Below, piece after piece: positions 39,565 to 49,472 of a stretch of 64,000 bases of DNA. The stretch covers positions 27,555 to 91,554 of the forward strand of contig JAAXVR010000007.1 in assembly GCA_013335405.1 (NCBI GenBank), in the 5' to 3' direction. Position 1 is the stretch's first letter; every line of letters begins with the position of its first letter. The notes under the pieces are model-generated. The model saw nothing but the letters and a program-made list of their open reading frames with translations. It made no database searches and was not told where the DNA came from. This stretch comes from Chlorobiaceae bacterium. GTDB lineage: Bacteria > Bacteroidota > Chlorobiia > Chlorobiales > Chlorobiaceae. Made by a program: the position numbers and the translations under genes.

Positions 39565-40098
39565 TCAGGCCTGTCGGGTCCAAATCTGTCGGGCGGCATA
39601 ATCCTCGTTCTTGAGCGACATGGCCAGCATCTCGATTTTATCAGGCACCACCTCGATCATCAGGCCGAACCAGTGTTCAGCCCATGCTTCCGGCCTTCCG
39701 AAAAGCCTGAATGCATCGGAAAAACCCGAATCCTGCCTGCCCATGAGCGTTGCATGGCCGCTGATCTGCACTCCCGTGATATCGTCGATTTTGTCCGAAT
39801 ATTCCGCCTTCGGATCGTAGATACCAACGCTCACCCTTGGGTTCAGCTTGATGTTACCAAGCTTGAGACCGGGCTCCCCTGCCATGTAGAGGGTAAACCC
39901 CTTGTTGCGGTAGAGAATCGGCGTCGAGCGTGGGACATTGTCCCTGGAAGTCGAGAGAACACACAACCTGCGTTCACCGAGAAACTTCAGGATACGGGCT
40001 TCAAGCTCTCCCGGAGGAAGAAGTCTTGTGACTTTCTTCGTGAATAGTTCCGGGACTGCGTCTCTTTCCTGATCGTTCATATCCCCCCCTGTCATCAA
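39565..40098 (-). CDS. Pyridoxamine 5'-phosphate oxidase family protein
   Basis: ARILKFLGERRLCVLSTSRDNVPRSTPILYRNKGFTLYMAGEPGLKLGNIKLNPRVSVGIYDP. Confidence 0.85.
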   Translation of the reverse strand: MMTGGDMNDQERDAVPELFTKKVTRLLPPGELEARILKFLGERRLCVLSTSRDNVPRSTPILYRNKGFTLYMAGEPGLKLGNIKLNPRVSVGIYDPKAEYSDKIDDITGVQISGHATLMGRQDSGFSDAFRLFGRPEAWAEHWFGLMIEVVPDKIEMLAMSLKNEDYAARQIWTRQA

Positions 40099-40263
40099 CG
40101 TTGAAAATGACTCTCCTCATAAAGGTCGTCAAATTCGACCATTATCCGCAACGCTTTTCGGTCTGTTCAAAGGAAGTTTGAACATTCACCGGCAGGCCTG
40201 TATCTTGTTCTTTGAGGGGATCGTAAAACGGGCACCGAGTAATTATTGAACCGGGAGGATACC

Positions 40264-40719
40264 ATGCAGAGTACTGAATTGATTGCCGCTGCCAGAAAAA
40301 AATTTTCGAGCTACAAACAGCTCAAGGCACAATTCGGGGAGGAGAAAGCCTGGGAGACCATGCTGGAAGGATTTCCCGAAATCCAGAAACAGCGGATGGG
40401 ACCGCTCCTTGCTTTGCCGACCCTCATCGAAGGGTTCAGACAGTCCATTCCTGTCTTCAATGCGATCGGTATGGATATGGAGGCTGTAGACATCTCGAAC
40501 AGGGGTATCGACGCGGCACTCGAAATCCAGAAGATATGCCCATACCTTGAGGTCTGCAAGGAGTTCGGGTTCGACACCCCCTGCCATGTCATCTGCGAAC
40601 TTGATATGGAAGCATCGCACAGGGCGTTTCCGGAAATGAAGGGCGAGATCCTCGCACGCCAGGCACTGGGCAGTCCCGTCTGTATTTTCAAGTATGAACG
40701 CCCCGGGAAAATAACTTAA
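40264..40719 (+). CDS. Cys-containing hypothetical protein (possible L-2-amino-thiazoline-4-carboxylic acid hydrolase-like family)
   Basis: ICPYLEVCKEFGFDTPCHVICELDMEASHRAF; ARQALGSPVCIFKYERP; GGGAGG-like RBS upstream of 40264. Confidence 0.5.
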   Translation: MQSTELIAAARKKFSSYKQLKAQFGEEKAWETMLEGFPEIQKQRMGPLLALPTLIEGFRQSIPVFNAIGMDMEAVDISNRGIDAALEIQKICPYLEVCKEFGFDTPCHVICELDMEASHRAFPEMKGEILARQALGSPVCIFKYERPGKIT

Positions 40720-40762
40720 CCGGGAGAATAACCTTCCGGTTGCGGCCATACGGAAGGGAAAA

Positions 40763-40792
40763 CCGGTGCATGCAGCGTACACCGGCTTTTTT
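40763..40792 (+). terminator. Intrinsic terminator
   Basis: CCGGTG...CACCGG stem followed by CTTTTTT. Confidence 0.7.
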
Positions 40793-40823
40793 ACCCTTGC
40801 CATATTCTATCTGCATGATCGTC

Positions 40824-42350
40824 TTACTGGAGACTCGGCAGCATCCGGCCTTCGTTGAGATATCGCTGGTGCCAGCTCAGCACTTCGTCGAGCAGGTGCG
40901 GTGTGTGGCGGCCCAGGGAGCCCTGAAGCGCACGCTCATGATAGTCGATCAGCGCCGGTCTGAAATCGGGATGCGCACAATGTTCGATAATGACCTTCGC
41001 GCGCTGATTCGGCGAAAGGCCGCGAAGATCAGCGAGCCCCTGTTCGGTAACAATAACCTGGACGTCGTGCTCGGTATGGTCGACATGCGAGGCCATCGGT
41101 ACTATACACGAGATCCTGCCGTTCTTCGCCTGGGAAGGAGTCATGAAAATCGAAATGTACGCATTTCGCGCAAAATCGCCTGAACCGCCGATGCCGTTCA
41201 TGATGGAAGATCCCATTACGTGCGTTGAATTGACATGACCGTAAATATCAGCCTCGATCATCCCGTTCATCGCGATGATGCCGAGCCGGCGGATCACTTC
41301 CGGATGATTGCTTATTTCCTGAGGACGAAGGATGATCCTGTCACGGTAAAATTCGAGGTTCCGGTTGAGTTCCTCAAGGGCATGGTCGCTCAGGGAGAAT
41401 GCCGTTGCCGACGCCATGGAAAGTTTGCCTGATCTCAGCATGTCGAGCATACCGTCCTGCAGCACCTCGGTGTATGCCGTGAGATTGTCGAACGGGCCGT
41501 TGTTGAGGCCTGCCATGACAGCGTTTGCGATATTGCCGACGCCTGACTGGAGCGGAAGGAGGTTCTTCGGAAGCCTCCCTTTTTTAACCTCGTGCTCGAA
41601 AAATTCAAGGATATGTCCTGCGATGAGCTGAGCGGTTTCATCCGGAGGCGAGAACGGGGAATTTCTGTCGGGAGCGTTGGTTTCGACGACGGCCATGATT
41701 TTTTGGGGATCACAGCGGAGGTAGTGCTCCCCTATCCTGTCCTGCGGACGGAGCAGAGGAATCGGCTGGCGATTGGGAGGCAGCTGTGTACCGTAATAAA
41801 TGTCGTGCATCCCCTCGAGCAGCGGACTTTGCCAGGAGTTCACTTCAAGAATGACCCTGTCCGCCTGTTCGAGCCATGTCTTGTTGTTGCCGACCGAGGA
41901 TGAAGGAATCAGGCGTCCGTCTTCGAGAATCCCTGCAACTTCGACAAGCGCGATGTCGAGCTTTCCAAGGAATCCGAACCAGACGAACTGCGCCACATGG
42001 GAGAGATGGATGTCGATATATTCCATCCGGCCTTCGTTGATGCGACGGCGACAGATCGGATCCGACTGGTATGGAAGCCTCATTTCCACCCCGTCCGCTT
42101 CGGCGAGTACGCCATCGAGCTCGGGGGCCGTCGACGCGCCTGTCCAGACGCCTATCCTGAACTTCTGCCCATCCCTGTTGGCCTCCGCAATTCGCCTTGC
42201 AAGCGCACCGGGAACCGATTTCGGATAACCTGAGCCGGTAAATCCGCTCATGCCGACGTTGACCCCGGAAGGGATGAGCGCGGCCGCCTGATCTGCGGAC
42301 ATGATCTTGCTTTGCAATGCTTTACAGTGGATGCGGGCTGAAATGTCCAT
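40824..42350 (-). CDS. Acetyl-CoA hydrolase/transferase family protein (succinyl-CoA:acetate CoA-transferase-like)
   Basis: GVNVGMSGFTGSGYPKSVPGALARRI, LLPLQSGVGNIANAVMAGL, IVPMASHVDHTEHDVQVIVTEQGLADLRGLSP. Confidence 0.92.
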   Translation of the reverse strand: MDISARIHCKALQSKIMSADQAAALIPSGVNVGMSGFTGSGYPKSVPGALARRIAEANRDGQKFRIGVWTGASTAPELDGVLAEADGVEMRLPYQSDPICRRRINEGRMEYIDIHLSHVAQFVWFGFLGKLDIALVEVAGILEDGRLIPSSSVGNNKTWLEQADRVILEVNSWQSPLLEGMHDIYYGTQLPPNRQPIPLLRPQDRIGEHYLRCDPQKIMAVVETNAPDRNSPFSPPDETAQLIAGHILEFFEHEVKKGRLPKNLLPLQSGVGNIANAVMAGLNNGPFDNLTAYTEVLQDGMLDMLRSGKLSMASATAFSLSDHALEELNRNLEFYRDRIILRPQEISNHPEVIRRLGIIAMNGMIEADIYGHVNSTHVMGSSIMNGIGGSGDFARNAYISIFMTPSQAKNGRISCIVPMASHVDHTEHDVQVIVTEQGLADLRGLSPNQRAKVIIEHCAHPDFRPALIDYHERALQGSLGRHTPHLLDEVLSWHQRYLNEGRMLPSLQ

Positions 42351-42683
42351 GTTCTGCTGACTCCTTTCAAGTTTTACGAATACAAACGATACACCTGATT
42401 TGGAGCCATAAACTTACGATTTTATTCCCCGCAAATAAAAACAGAATACTTCCTCTGATTACAAGATTTCCCAAAAGAACGACCGATTATTACCTGAATA
42501 ATAATGGGACTCCGGCAGCCTGGACCTCTCTTTCTGCTGAGAAAGCCTCAATGCGAAGCATGTTTTCGATCATTGGCCTTAAAAGAGCACTGGTGGCAGT
42601 TGAAAAAACAAGGCAAACAGAAATCGTCTGTACCGAAATGGCCGCAACGATACCCCGATATCATCCCGAAACTCCCCGTTCAT

Positions 42684-45353
42684 TCATCTTTTCAACAGCA
42701 GACGCATAATTTCAAGCATATTGTTTTTGTCGATCGGTTTGGTCAGAAAACTGTCGCATCCCGCCTCCCGTGCTTTTTTCATGTATTCTTTGGACGTAAA
42801 TGCCGATTGAGCGATGACGGGAAGATCGGGTCGAAAACGCTTGATCTGCATGGTGGCCTCGAAGCCGTTCATCACCGGCATTTTGATATCCATCAGCACG
42901 ATATCAATTCCGGGACGGCTTTTTACAAGTTCTACCGCTTCCAGACCATTGGAAGCACTCAGGATTTCGATGTTCTCATTTTTCAGATTCTTTTTGAGCA
43001 ACATCGAACTCACATCATCATCTTCAGCGATAAGGACGGTGATGCCGGGTATCAAACCCTGCGGTTCATGCGTTGAGGATGACAACAAATCGGTTTTATT
43101 TGCGGCGGGGGAAGTGTAGGGAATGTAAACCGTGAATGTGCTGCCTTTACCCTCTTCAGATTCAACATCGATCGCCCCGCCAAGCATTTCAGCATATGCC
43201 TTTGAAATGCTTAACCCAAGACCGGCTCCCTCAAACGCTCTTGTCATGGAATCATCGGCTTGCCGGAACCGCTCGAAAATTTTTCCGGTCATATATTCCG
43301 GGATACCCTTTCCTGAATCCTTAACATAAAACTCAAGCAAGTCGTATCTCTTCCTGTAACCGATATCAATGCCGCCGTTGTCGGTAAATTTCAATGCATT
43401 ATGCACAAGGTTCGTCAGAATCTGGTGCAGTTTCATACTGTCGGTTTCGATAATGCTTCTTTCGTCCGAAAGATCCGTCGTACAGCTTAAACGCAACTCT
43501 TTTCGGTCGGCTTCAGGCTTGAAAAAAGCATGGAGTTCACGCATGATATCATTGACGTGGGTCCGGATGATCTGCAGTGCTTTTTCTCCAGCTTCAATTC
43601 TTGAAAAATCAATGATATCGTTGATCAGTTTCAGCATTCGCTGACCGCTCTGCTGAATGAGTTCGACATATTGCCGATGTTCTTCTTCTGAAAGTTGAGG
43701 CTCCAGCAAAAGCTCGGAAAGTCCAATGATGCCGTTCATCGGTGTTCGTATTTCATGGCTTATATTGGCAAGAAACGACGTTTTCAGCCGATCGCTCTCT
43801 TCCGCTTTCTCTTTGGCGGCAACCAGTTCTACCAGGAATTTTTTCTTGTCGGTAATGTCATCCTTGATCGCCACAAAGTTTGTTATTGTTCCTTTATTGT
43901 CCATGATTGGTGATATCACGGCGTTTTCCCAGCACAACTCACCATTTTTCTTCCGGTTATGGAATTCCCCGTACCATACGTTGCCGGACAGAATTGTCTT
44001 CCATAGTTCTTCATAAACGCTTTTCGGTATCTGTCCGGAATGAAATATTCGAGGATTTTTTCCTTTCACCTCATCGAGACTGTAGCCTGTATGCCTTGAA
44101 AACGAAGTATTTATGTATTCGATATTCCCCCCGGTATCGGTGACGAATATAGTGGAAGGACTCTGCTGAACAATGGTGCTGAGCTTCTTCAGCTCTTCTT
44201 CTGCCAGTTTACGCTCCGTTATGTCATGGATTATCGAATAGAGAAGGTCTTTGCCGTCGACTCTGATACAGTTGCTCTGCACCTCGACAATCCGGAACGA
44301 ACCGTCAGCCCTGTAATGCCTGAAGAAAAAGGTATCACACGCCGAAGTTCGTTCTTTTTCCCTATCCAGTTTTCCCTCTGCTGAGGAAAGCCTGGTAATT
44401 TCCTGAATATTCATGCGTCGAAGCACATCGGTCGGCCATCCGTAAAACTTTGACGCGGCTTTATTCGCATCGAGGATTGCGCCCGTTTCCGGTTCGATGA
44501 CCAATTGGATTGCAGAATGTTCTTCAAATAATGTCCTGAAACGTTCTTCGCTCTGCCGCAAAGCGGTATCCTGAGCATTTTTGCGTTCGGTGATATCAAT
44601 GGCCGTACCGATAAGAAACGGACGGTTTTCGATAAATATTCGTTTGGCAGTCAACTGATGCCAGCAAAATCCGGGACCGCCGTGAATGAGAACTCTCAAT
44701 TCGGCGCTCTCTTCGCTTCCATCTTTCATCACCCTGGAGATTTTCTTTTCAGCCACAATCCTGTCATCCGGATGAACGGTTTCCAACCCAAAAGTTTCAG
44801 ACATTTCATTCTCGGATTTTCCGAGTACAACATCCCGCTCATAATCATTCCACTTAATGAAACGACCTTCGGCATCAAGCATATAGAATGCTCCCGGAAT
44901 CGATCCGACGACGGCATTGCTGAAAAGATGCTGCTCCATGGTCTCTTTTTCGGCAACTTTCAGATCTGTGATATCCTGGGCGATGATATAGAGTTTTGAG
45001 ATACTCCCGTCAGCCTCCGTGATCGGATAGATTGAATGCCTCAAAAATCGTCCAGCCTGTTCATCTTCAAAAAAAATACGCTGGCCGGTCAGGAACACTT
45101 CATCGATTCTTTTTCTCCTTTCTGCCGCCAGTTCAGGAGGGAGAATGTCAAATGAATTGACGTTCATAAGTTCCTGCTGTTCTTTACCGAAAAACGCAGC
45201 AAAGGCCTTGTTTGCATCGATGATGGTATGCTCCCGGTCCATGACAAACACCGGTTCGAGAAAGTTCTGAAAAAATGATTGGAGGAAGTTGTCGGTGATA
45301 TCCATGGTTCCGGAATTTTTGCTGATGTTGCAAGTATTTTTACGAATCACCAC
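42684..45353 (-). CDS. Multi-PAS hybrid sensor histidine kinase with C-terminal receiver
   Basis: Repeated PAS/PAC segments, FLANISHEIRTPMNGIIGLSELL, GAGLGLSISKAYAEMLGG, REC TVLIAEDDDVSSMLL. Confidence 0.93.
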   Translation of the reverse strand: MVIRKNTCNISKNSGTMDITDNFLQSFFQNFLEPVFVMDREHTIIDANKAFAAFFGKEQQELMNVNSFDILPPELAAERRKRIDEVFLTGQRIFFEDEQAGRFLRHSIYPITEADGSISKLYIIAQDITDLKVAEKETMEQHLFSNAVVGSIPGAFYMLDAEGRFIKWNDYERDVVLGKSENEMSETFGLETVHPDDRIVAEKKISRVMKDGSEESAELRVLIHGGPGFCWHQLTAKRIFIENRPFLIGTAIDITERKNAQDTALRQSEERFRTLFEEHSAIQLVIEPETGAILDANKAASKFYGWPTDVLRRMNIQEITRLSSAEGKLDREKERTSACDTFFFRHYRADGSFRIVEVQSNCIRVDGKDLLYSIIHDITERKLAEEELKKLSTIVQQSPSTIFVTDTGGNIEYINTSFSRHTGYSLDEVKGKNPRIFHSGQIPKSVYEELWKTILSGNVWYGEFHNRKKNGELCWENAVISPIMDNKGTITNFVAIKDDITDKKKFLVELVAAKEKAEESDRLKTSFLANISHEIRTPMNGIIGLSELLLEPQLSEEEHRQYVELIQQSGQRMLKLINDIIDFSRIEAGEKALQIIRTHVNDIMRELHAFFKPEADRKELRLSCTTDLSDERSIIETDSMKLHQILTNLVHNALKFTDNGGIDIGYRKRYDLLEFYVKDSGKGIPEYMTGKIFERFRQADDSMTRAFEGAGLGLSISKAYAEMLGGAIDVESEEGKGSTFTVYIPYTSPAANKTDLLSSSTHEPQGLIPGITVLIAEDDDVSSMLLKKNLKNENIEILSASNGLEAVELVKSRPGIDIVLMDIKMPVMNGFEATMQIKRFRPDLPVIAQSAFTSKEYMKKAREAGCDSFLTKPIDKNNMLEIMRLLLKR

Positions 45354-45668
45354 CTGATTCGGCAGGACGTAAAATACGACATGACTGAACAGGACCTTGA
45401 CGGCAGGAATAAGGGGAATAGTTCAAGGCTTGCTGTTGATTCAGGAGAATATTTTTCAGGGAAAAGCGGGATAATCGATAACGATGAGGCGCGGAATTCG
45501 CTTACGTGAATAATACTAAACGAATGATGAGCGGCTTTTCATTATTCCCGGCAAGACTGTTGACCATAGGAGTGCTTAACCTCGTTCAAACTTCATTTTC
45601 AATGTACCTGCTGACCGGTTTTTGGAACTACCTGTTTTTTCAGGACAATCACGCAAACCAACATGGTC

Positions 45669-46661
45669 TTACCTCAGCATGTTGCGCTCACGGTACCACT
45701 CGAAAGCGCTCCGGATGCTTCTGTCGTGAGGTTCCTGCATCATGCCGAGCTCCCGGATCGCCTTTGACGAATCGAAATAGAGAAATTCCGACGCAACCCT
45801 GAACATGGAAAGATTGAAAAGCTTCGATATCCTGTTTCTGATTTTGTAATGATCGATCAATGATTTCAGGAGTTTTCCCGCCCAGAACGGCAACGGCAGT
45901 ATCACCCTCGGAGCGCCTGTGACTTTCGCGATAGTCCCGACAAGTTGCCTGTATGAAACATTTTCCCCGCCGATAATGTAGCGCTCCCCTGTTTTCCCTT
46001 TTTTCATGGCCGCCATGATGGTTTCAGCAACGATATCGACATCGACGACGCAAACGCCGCCGAGCGGATAAAACGGCAGGCGGCGGTTATAGACGTCCTT
46101 GATAAGCCGGCCGGCATTGAAATTAAGGTCCCCGGCACCGAACACGAACGCCGGATTCACAATAACACAGTCGAGTCCTTTGCGGACCGATTCTGCCACT
46201 TCGAGCTCGGCAAGATGCTTGGTCCTTGCATATTCAAGGCTTATGGAATCGAAATTCCACTCTGCATTCTCATCGAGAGGCTTTTTATCTTTTGCGATAC
46301 CTACGGCACTAATGGAACTTACATGAAGTACCCGTTTAACCCCCGCAGACAGAGCCGATCGAAGGATGTTCCGTGTCCCTTCGACATTGATCATGAAGAG
46401 TTGCTCGGTTCTTTTGTCCCCCATATACGTGAGCCCTGCGGTATGGTAGACATAGTCCATGCCCTTCATTGCTTTTTCGACCGATTCGCTGTCGGTGATA
46501 TCACCATATACAAGCTGAATTTTGTCAAGCAGGTCGGATAGTGCCGACAGATCAGAAGTTTTTCTGACAAGGACGGTGATCCGGTCAGGAGTGTCTGCAA
46601 GTTTTCGAACGAGTCGGGAACCGATAAAACCGGTTGCCCCGGTAACAAGAATAGTATTCAC
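45669..46661 (-). CDS. NAD-dependent epimerase/dehydratase (dihydroflavonol-4-reductase-like)
   Basis: ILVTGATGFIGSRLVRKLADTPDRITVLVRKTSDLSAL; YARTKHLAELEV. Confidence 0.9.
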   Translation of the reverse strand: MNTILVTGATGFIGSRLVRKLADTPDRITVLVRKTSDLSALSDLLDKIQLVYGDITDSESVEKAMKGMDYVYHTAGLTYMGDKRTEQLFMINVEGTRNILRSALSAGVKRVLHVSSISAVGIAKDKKPLDENAEWNFDSISLEYARTKHLAELEVAESVRKGLDCVIVNPAFVFGAGDLNFNAGRLIKDVYNRRLPFYPLGGVCVVDVDIVAETIMAAMKKGKTGERYIIGGENVSYRQLVGTIAKVTGAPRVILPLPFWAGKLLKSLIDHYKIRNRISKLFNLSMFRVASEFLYFDSSKAIRELGMMQEPHDRSIRSAFEWYRERNMLR

Positions 46662-47077
46662 TGAGAACGTACTTCAATGGATTGCTGAAAACGTACTATA
46701 AACCTCCGGATACCCCATGTAAACCTGGGAGGTTCCGGTTTCTGACCGATTTCCATTTTGCAGGATCACGGGGGGCTTGTCGGGGAATTACCGGGAAAAG
46801 AACGTAAGAATTAACAGGATATTCCGTAGAATCGAAGCGGATACAGGGTATCAATGGAGTTTTTTTTCATTCAAACGCACCAATAGTGTCATTTTTATCA
46901 GAAATATAATTTATGAAAATAATTCGAAAGAATAAGCGGATTATTCTGGCATCTCCCACTTGTTCCCTCTTGCGCTTACCCTTTCTCATCTTTACCGTCA
47001 GGGAGTCGGAAGGGGTCTTATTGTTAAATCCACTATATTCTCCTTGATTTCTCCACTTACGCACAATCCTTCAGTTC

Positions 47078-47674
47078 ATGGATACCAGAACTTCATCGTG
47101 CAGGAAACAGGTTCCTATGCCGGACCAGGAAGAACAGGAACAGGAAAACAGAGCGGTCGAGGTTGAAATCGGTTTCGGCGACGGCGATTATCTGCTCAGG
47201 AGGGCCGCGGCTTATCCTGACAGGATCTTTATCGGCATCGAACAAAAAACTTCATTGATAACAGGTATTTCGAAAAAAGCCGCAAGCCTGCATATTGACA
47301 ATATTCAATTTGTAGCATCGTCTGCGAAAGATGCATTCAGTGATCATTTCACAATGTGCTCGATTTCCAGGGTATACGCGCTCTTTCCCGACCCCTGGCC
47401 AAAAAGAAGGCATATCAAATACAGACTTTTTTCGGCGAATTATTTGCGTCTGCTCAACAACAGGCTTGTTCAGAGGGGTGAGGTCATGATTGTGACCGAC
47501 AGCGAAGAGTACTATCGATGGATCCTGAAACAGACTCCGGATACCGGTTTCGAGATCGAGTGCGGCACGATACCGCCGCAGTTCAACACCAGATTCGAGC
47601 GCAAATGGGTTGGCCAGGGATACAGCGGTTTCTTTCGGATCCTTCTCAGGAAAATCCAGCATCTCGATACCTGA
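47078..47674 (+). CDS. trmB: tRNA (guanine-N7-)-methyltransferase
   Basis: [69 protein letters not shown]. Confidence 0.88.
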   Translation: MDTRTSSCRKQVPMPDQEEQEQENRAVEVEIGFGDGDYLLRRAAAYPDRIFIGIEQKTSLITGISKKAASLHIDNIQFVASSAKDAFSDHFTMCSISRVYALFPDPWPKRRHIKYRLFSANYLRLLNNRLVQRGEVMIVTDSEEYYRWILKQTPDTGFEIECGTIPPQFNTRFERKWVGQGYSGFFRILLRKIQHLDT

Positions 47675-47692
47675 GGCGATATACATTCCTCC

Positions 47693-47920
47693 TCATGGCC
47701 AGACCCCATAGGCATGGGCTATGGCTTTCTGCTCGTCCGGGACGAAACGGATATACTTGTTCCTTGCCATGTGGTGCAGCTCAAGGATATCGAGAGGATA
47801 CATGAACTGTCGGCCTGCAGCGTCGACTCCCGATACAGACCTTGGCAGAACGCCGTTCTCTTCGGCGAGACTCTTGTACCATTCCGTATACTCATCGAAC
47901 AACTCCTGCAGCAGTGACAT
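47693..47920 (-). CDS. Small hypothetical protein
   Basis: 75-aa ORF, soluble, plausible composition; convergent with trmB. Confidence 0.5.
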   Translation of the reverse strand: MSLLQELFDEYTEWYKSLAEENGVLPRSVSGVDAAGRQFMYPLDILELHHMARNKYIRFVPDEQKAIAHAYGVWP

Positions 47921-48497
47921 CGTATCAGCTTTTGAATAACTGTCCGGAAAATCTTAAAATATAACGATTTCCGCATAGACTTGCCGATCAATCAGGATGT
48001 CTGCCCGCTCCCGTCCCGGGAGCAATCCCACTGAAAACACGTTTTCTCCTCTCTCCTGGGCCGATCCGTGAAGGGCGGTTGTGGATCTTCGACATCCGGG
48101 CCGTCCCCCATCTTCCGTCTTTTTTTCACGGCACCACTCCGTTTCCTGAATAACGCTGACGGAGAAAGGGAAGAAATACCGTCAACAAAACCGCTTTAAA
48201 TCACAATATCTTGTTTTATATTATGGAGTAATTCGAAATGACAGCGTGGCTTTACAGGTTGCGGGCGCACCTGAAGCAATCTGTCCGAGCATTCCTGATA
48301 CCCTTTTCTGCGGATTTGACTTGTCCTGATAGAGGAAAATCAACATAGTTCATCGAAAAGTTGAAAAAATGTCCGGCAATATTCTTCAACCGTTGTCAAC
48401 TGACATCTCTCTTCTACGGTTTTCACCGTCCAATCCCCCCCAAAGCTGTGCCATTCAGGTTAGTCTTCTTTAACTGCAGTTGCAAGACAAAACGATC

Positions 48498-48986
48498 ATG
48501 CCACGTTATACACCCGAACAGCTTGCCAAACGAAACGCATCCGTCTGGACTGAAATACAGATTCTTCTGGCGCCGGTCCAGTTCATCATCTTTCTGAGCG
48601 GTATCGTCCTGAACGTCCTGTATGCCAACAATCTTGCCTCCATTGACTTTTACTGGATCAGCGTCGCCATTCTTTTCAAGACGCTCTTTTTTGTCATCCT
48701 GTTCATTACCGGCATGTATTTCGAAAAGGATCTTTTCGGCAAGTGGGTTTTTTCCAAGGAGTTTTTCTGGGAGGATGTCGGCAGTTCGGTAGCGACCTTC
48801 TTTCACTTTCTCTACTTCTTTCTCGCCTGGAAGGGTTATTCCGACAACAGCCTCGTTTTCTGGTCCTCCGTAGCCTATTCGAGCTACATCATCAACGCAG
48901 TCCAATACCTGGTCAGGATATGGCTTGAAAAAAGCCATGAACGGAAGACAAGGCTTCGTGCGGAAACGGGAACGAATCCGATTTGA
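48498..48986 (+). CDS. 3-vinyl (bacterio)chlorophyllide hydratase, BchF/BchV family
   Basis: [65 protein letters not shown]; resembles purple-bacterial BchF. Confidence 0.85.
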   Translation: MPRYTPEQLAKRNASVWTEIQILLAPVQFIIFLSGIVLNVLYANNLASIDFYWISVAILFKTLFFVILFITGMYFEKDLFGKWVFSKEFFWEDVGSSVATFFHFLYFFLAWKGYSDNSLVFWSSVAYSSYIINAVQYLVRIWLEKSHERKTRLRAETGTNPI

Positions 48987-49013
48987 ATCAATTTTAAACC
49001 ATCGTACGATATC

Positions 49014-49235
49014 ATGAACCAAAGCTTCACGAAACTCTGGAACATCACCTTTCTGGTCGTGGCTCCGATCTGGGGGCTGTTTGTCTGGATGATCTGGACG
49101 TCAGGACAGCTGAAAACCCCGCAGCATGAGATCCTTTTTTTCGGTGTGGTCATTCCGGGATTCATCCTGATCTACCTTTCGGGATTCGTTATCGCAAAAC
49201 GCCATGCGATAAGGCAGCAATCCTCATCTACCTGA
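49014..49235 (+). CDS. Small hypothetical membrane protein
   Basis: 73 aa with two predicted TM segments, immediately downstream of bchF/V-like gene. Confidence 0.6.
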   Translation: MNQSFTKLWNITFLVVAPIWGLFVWMIWTSGQLKTPQHEILFFGVVIPGFILIYLSGFVIAKRHAIRQQSSST

Positions 49236-49472
49236 TGCGGGCGGACAACTGAATATCCCGGCAAAACGTGATTTCCCGGATGAAACCGGAGCAGCCCCTT
49301 CGTTCCTCCATGTTCCGGAATTGATCATCCGAACCGCTCTGTAGCCGAATCCGCCGGCATGCTTCCCATCGTAATCCCTTTCCGATCATCTCGCAGTATT
49401 TCCCGTGCCACTCGATTCATAACGCGGTTTTCGAGCGGCACGGGAAGGTGACTCTTCGGGCTTATGGCTGTA

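Noticed and set aside
42317-43076. ORFs in the spacer between the CoA-transferase and PAS kinase genes (CEACFRSLALKEHWW...)
   Set aside because: Considered as a transposase or intron remnant, but no clear IS, reverse transcriptase or zinc-ribbon signature, and largely overlapping the kinase gene.
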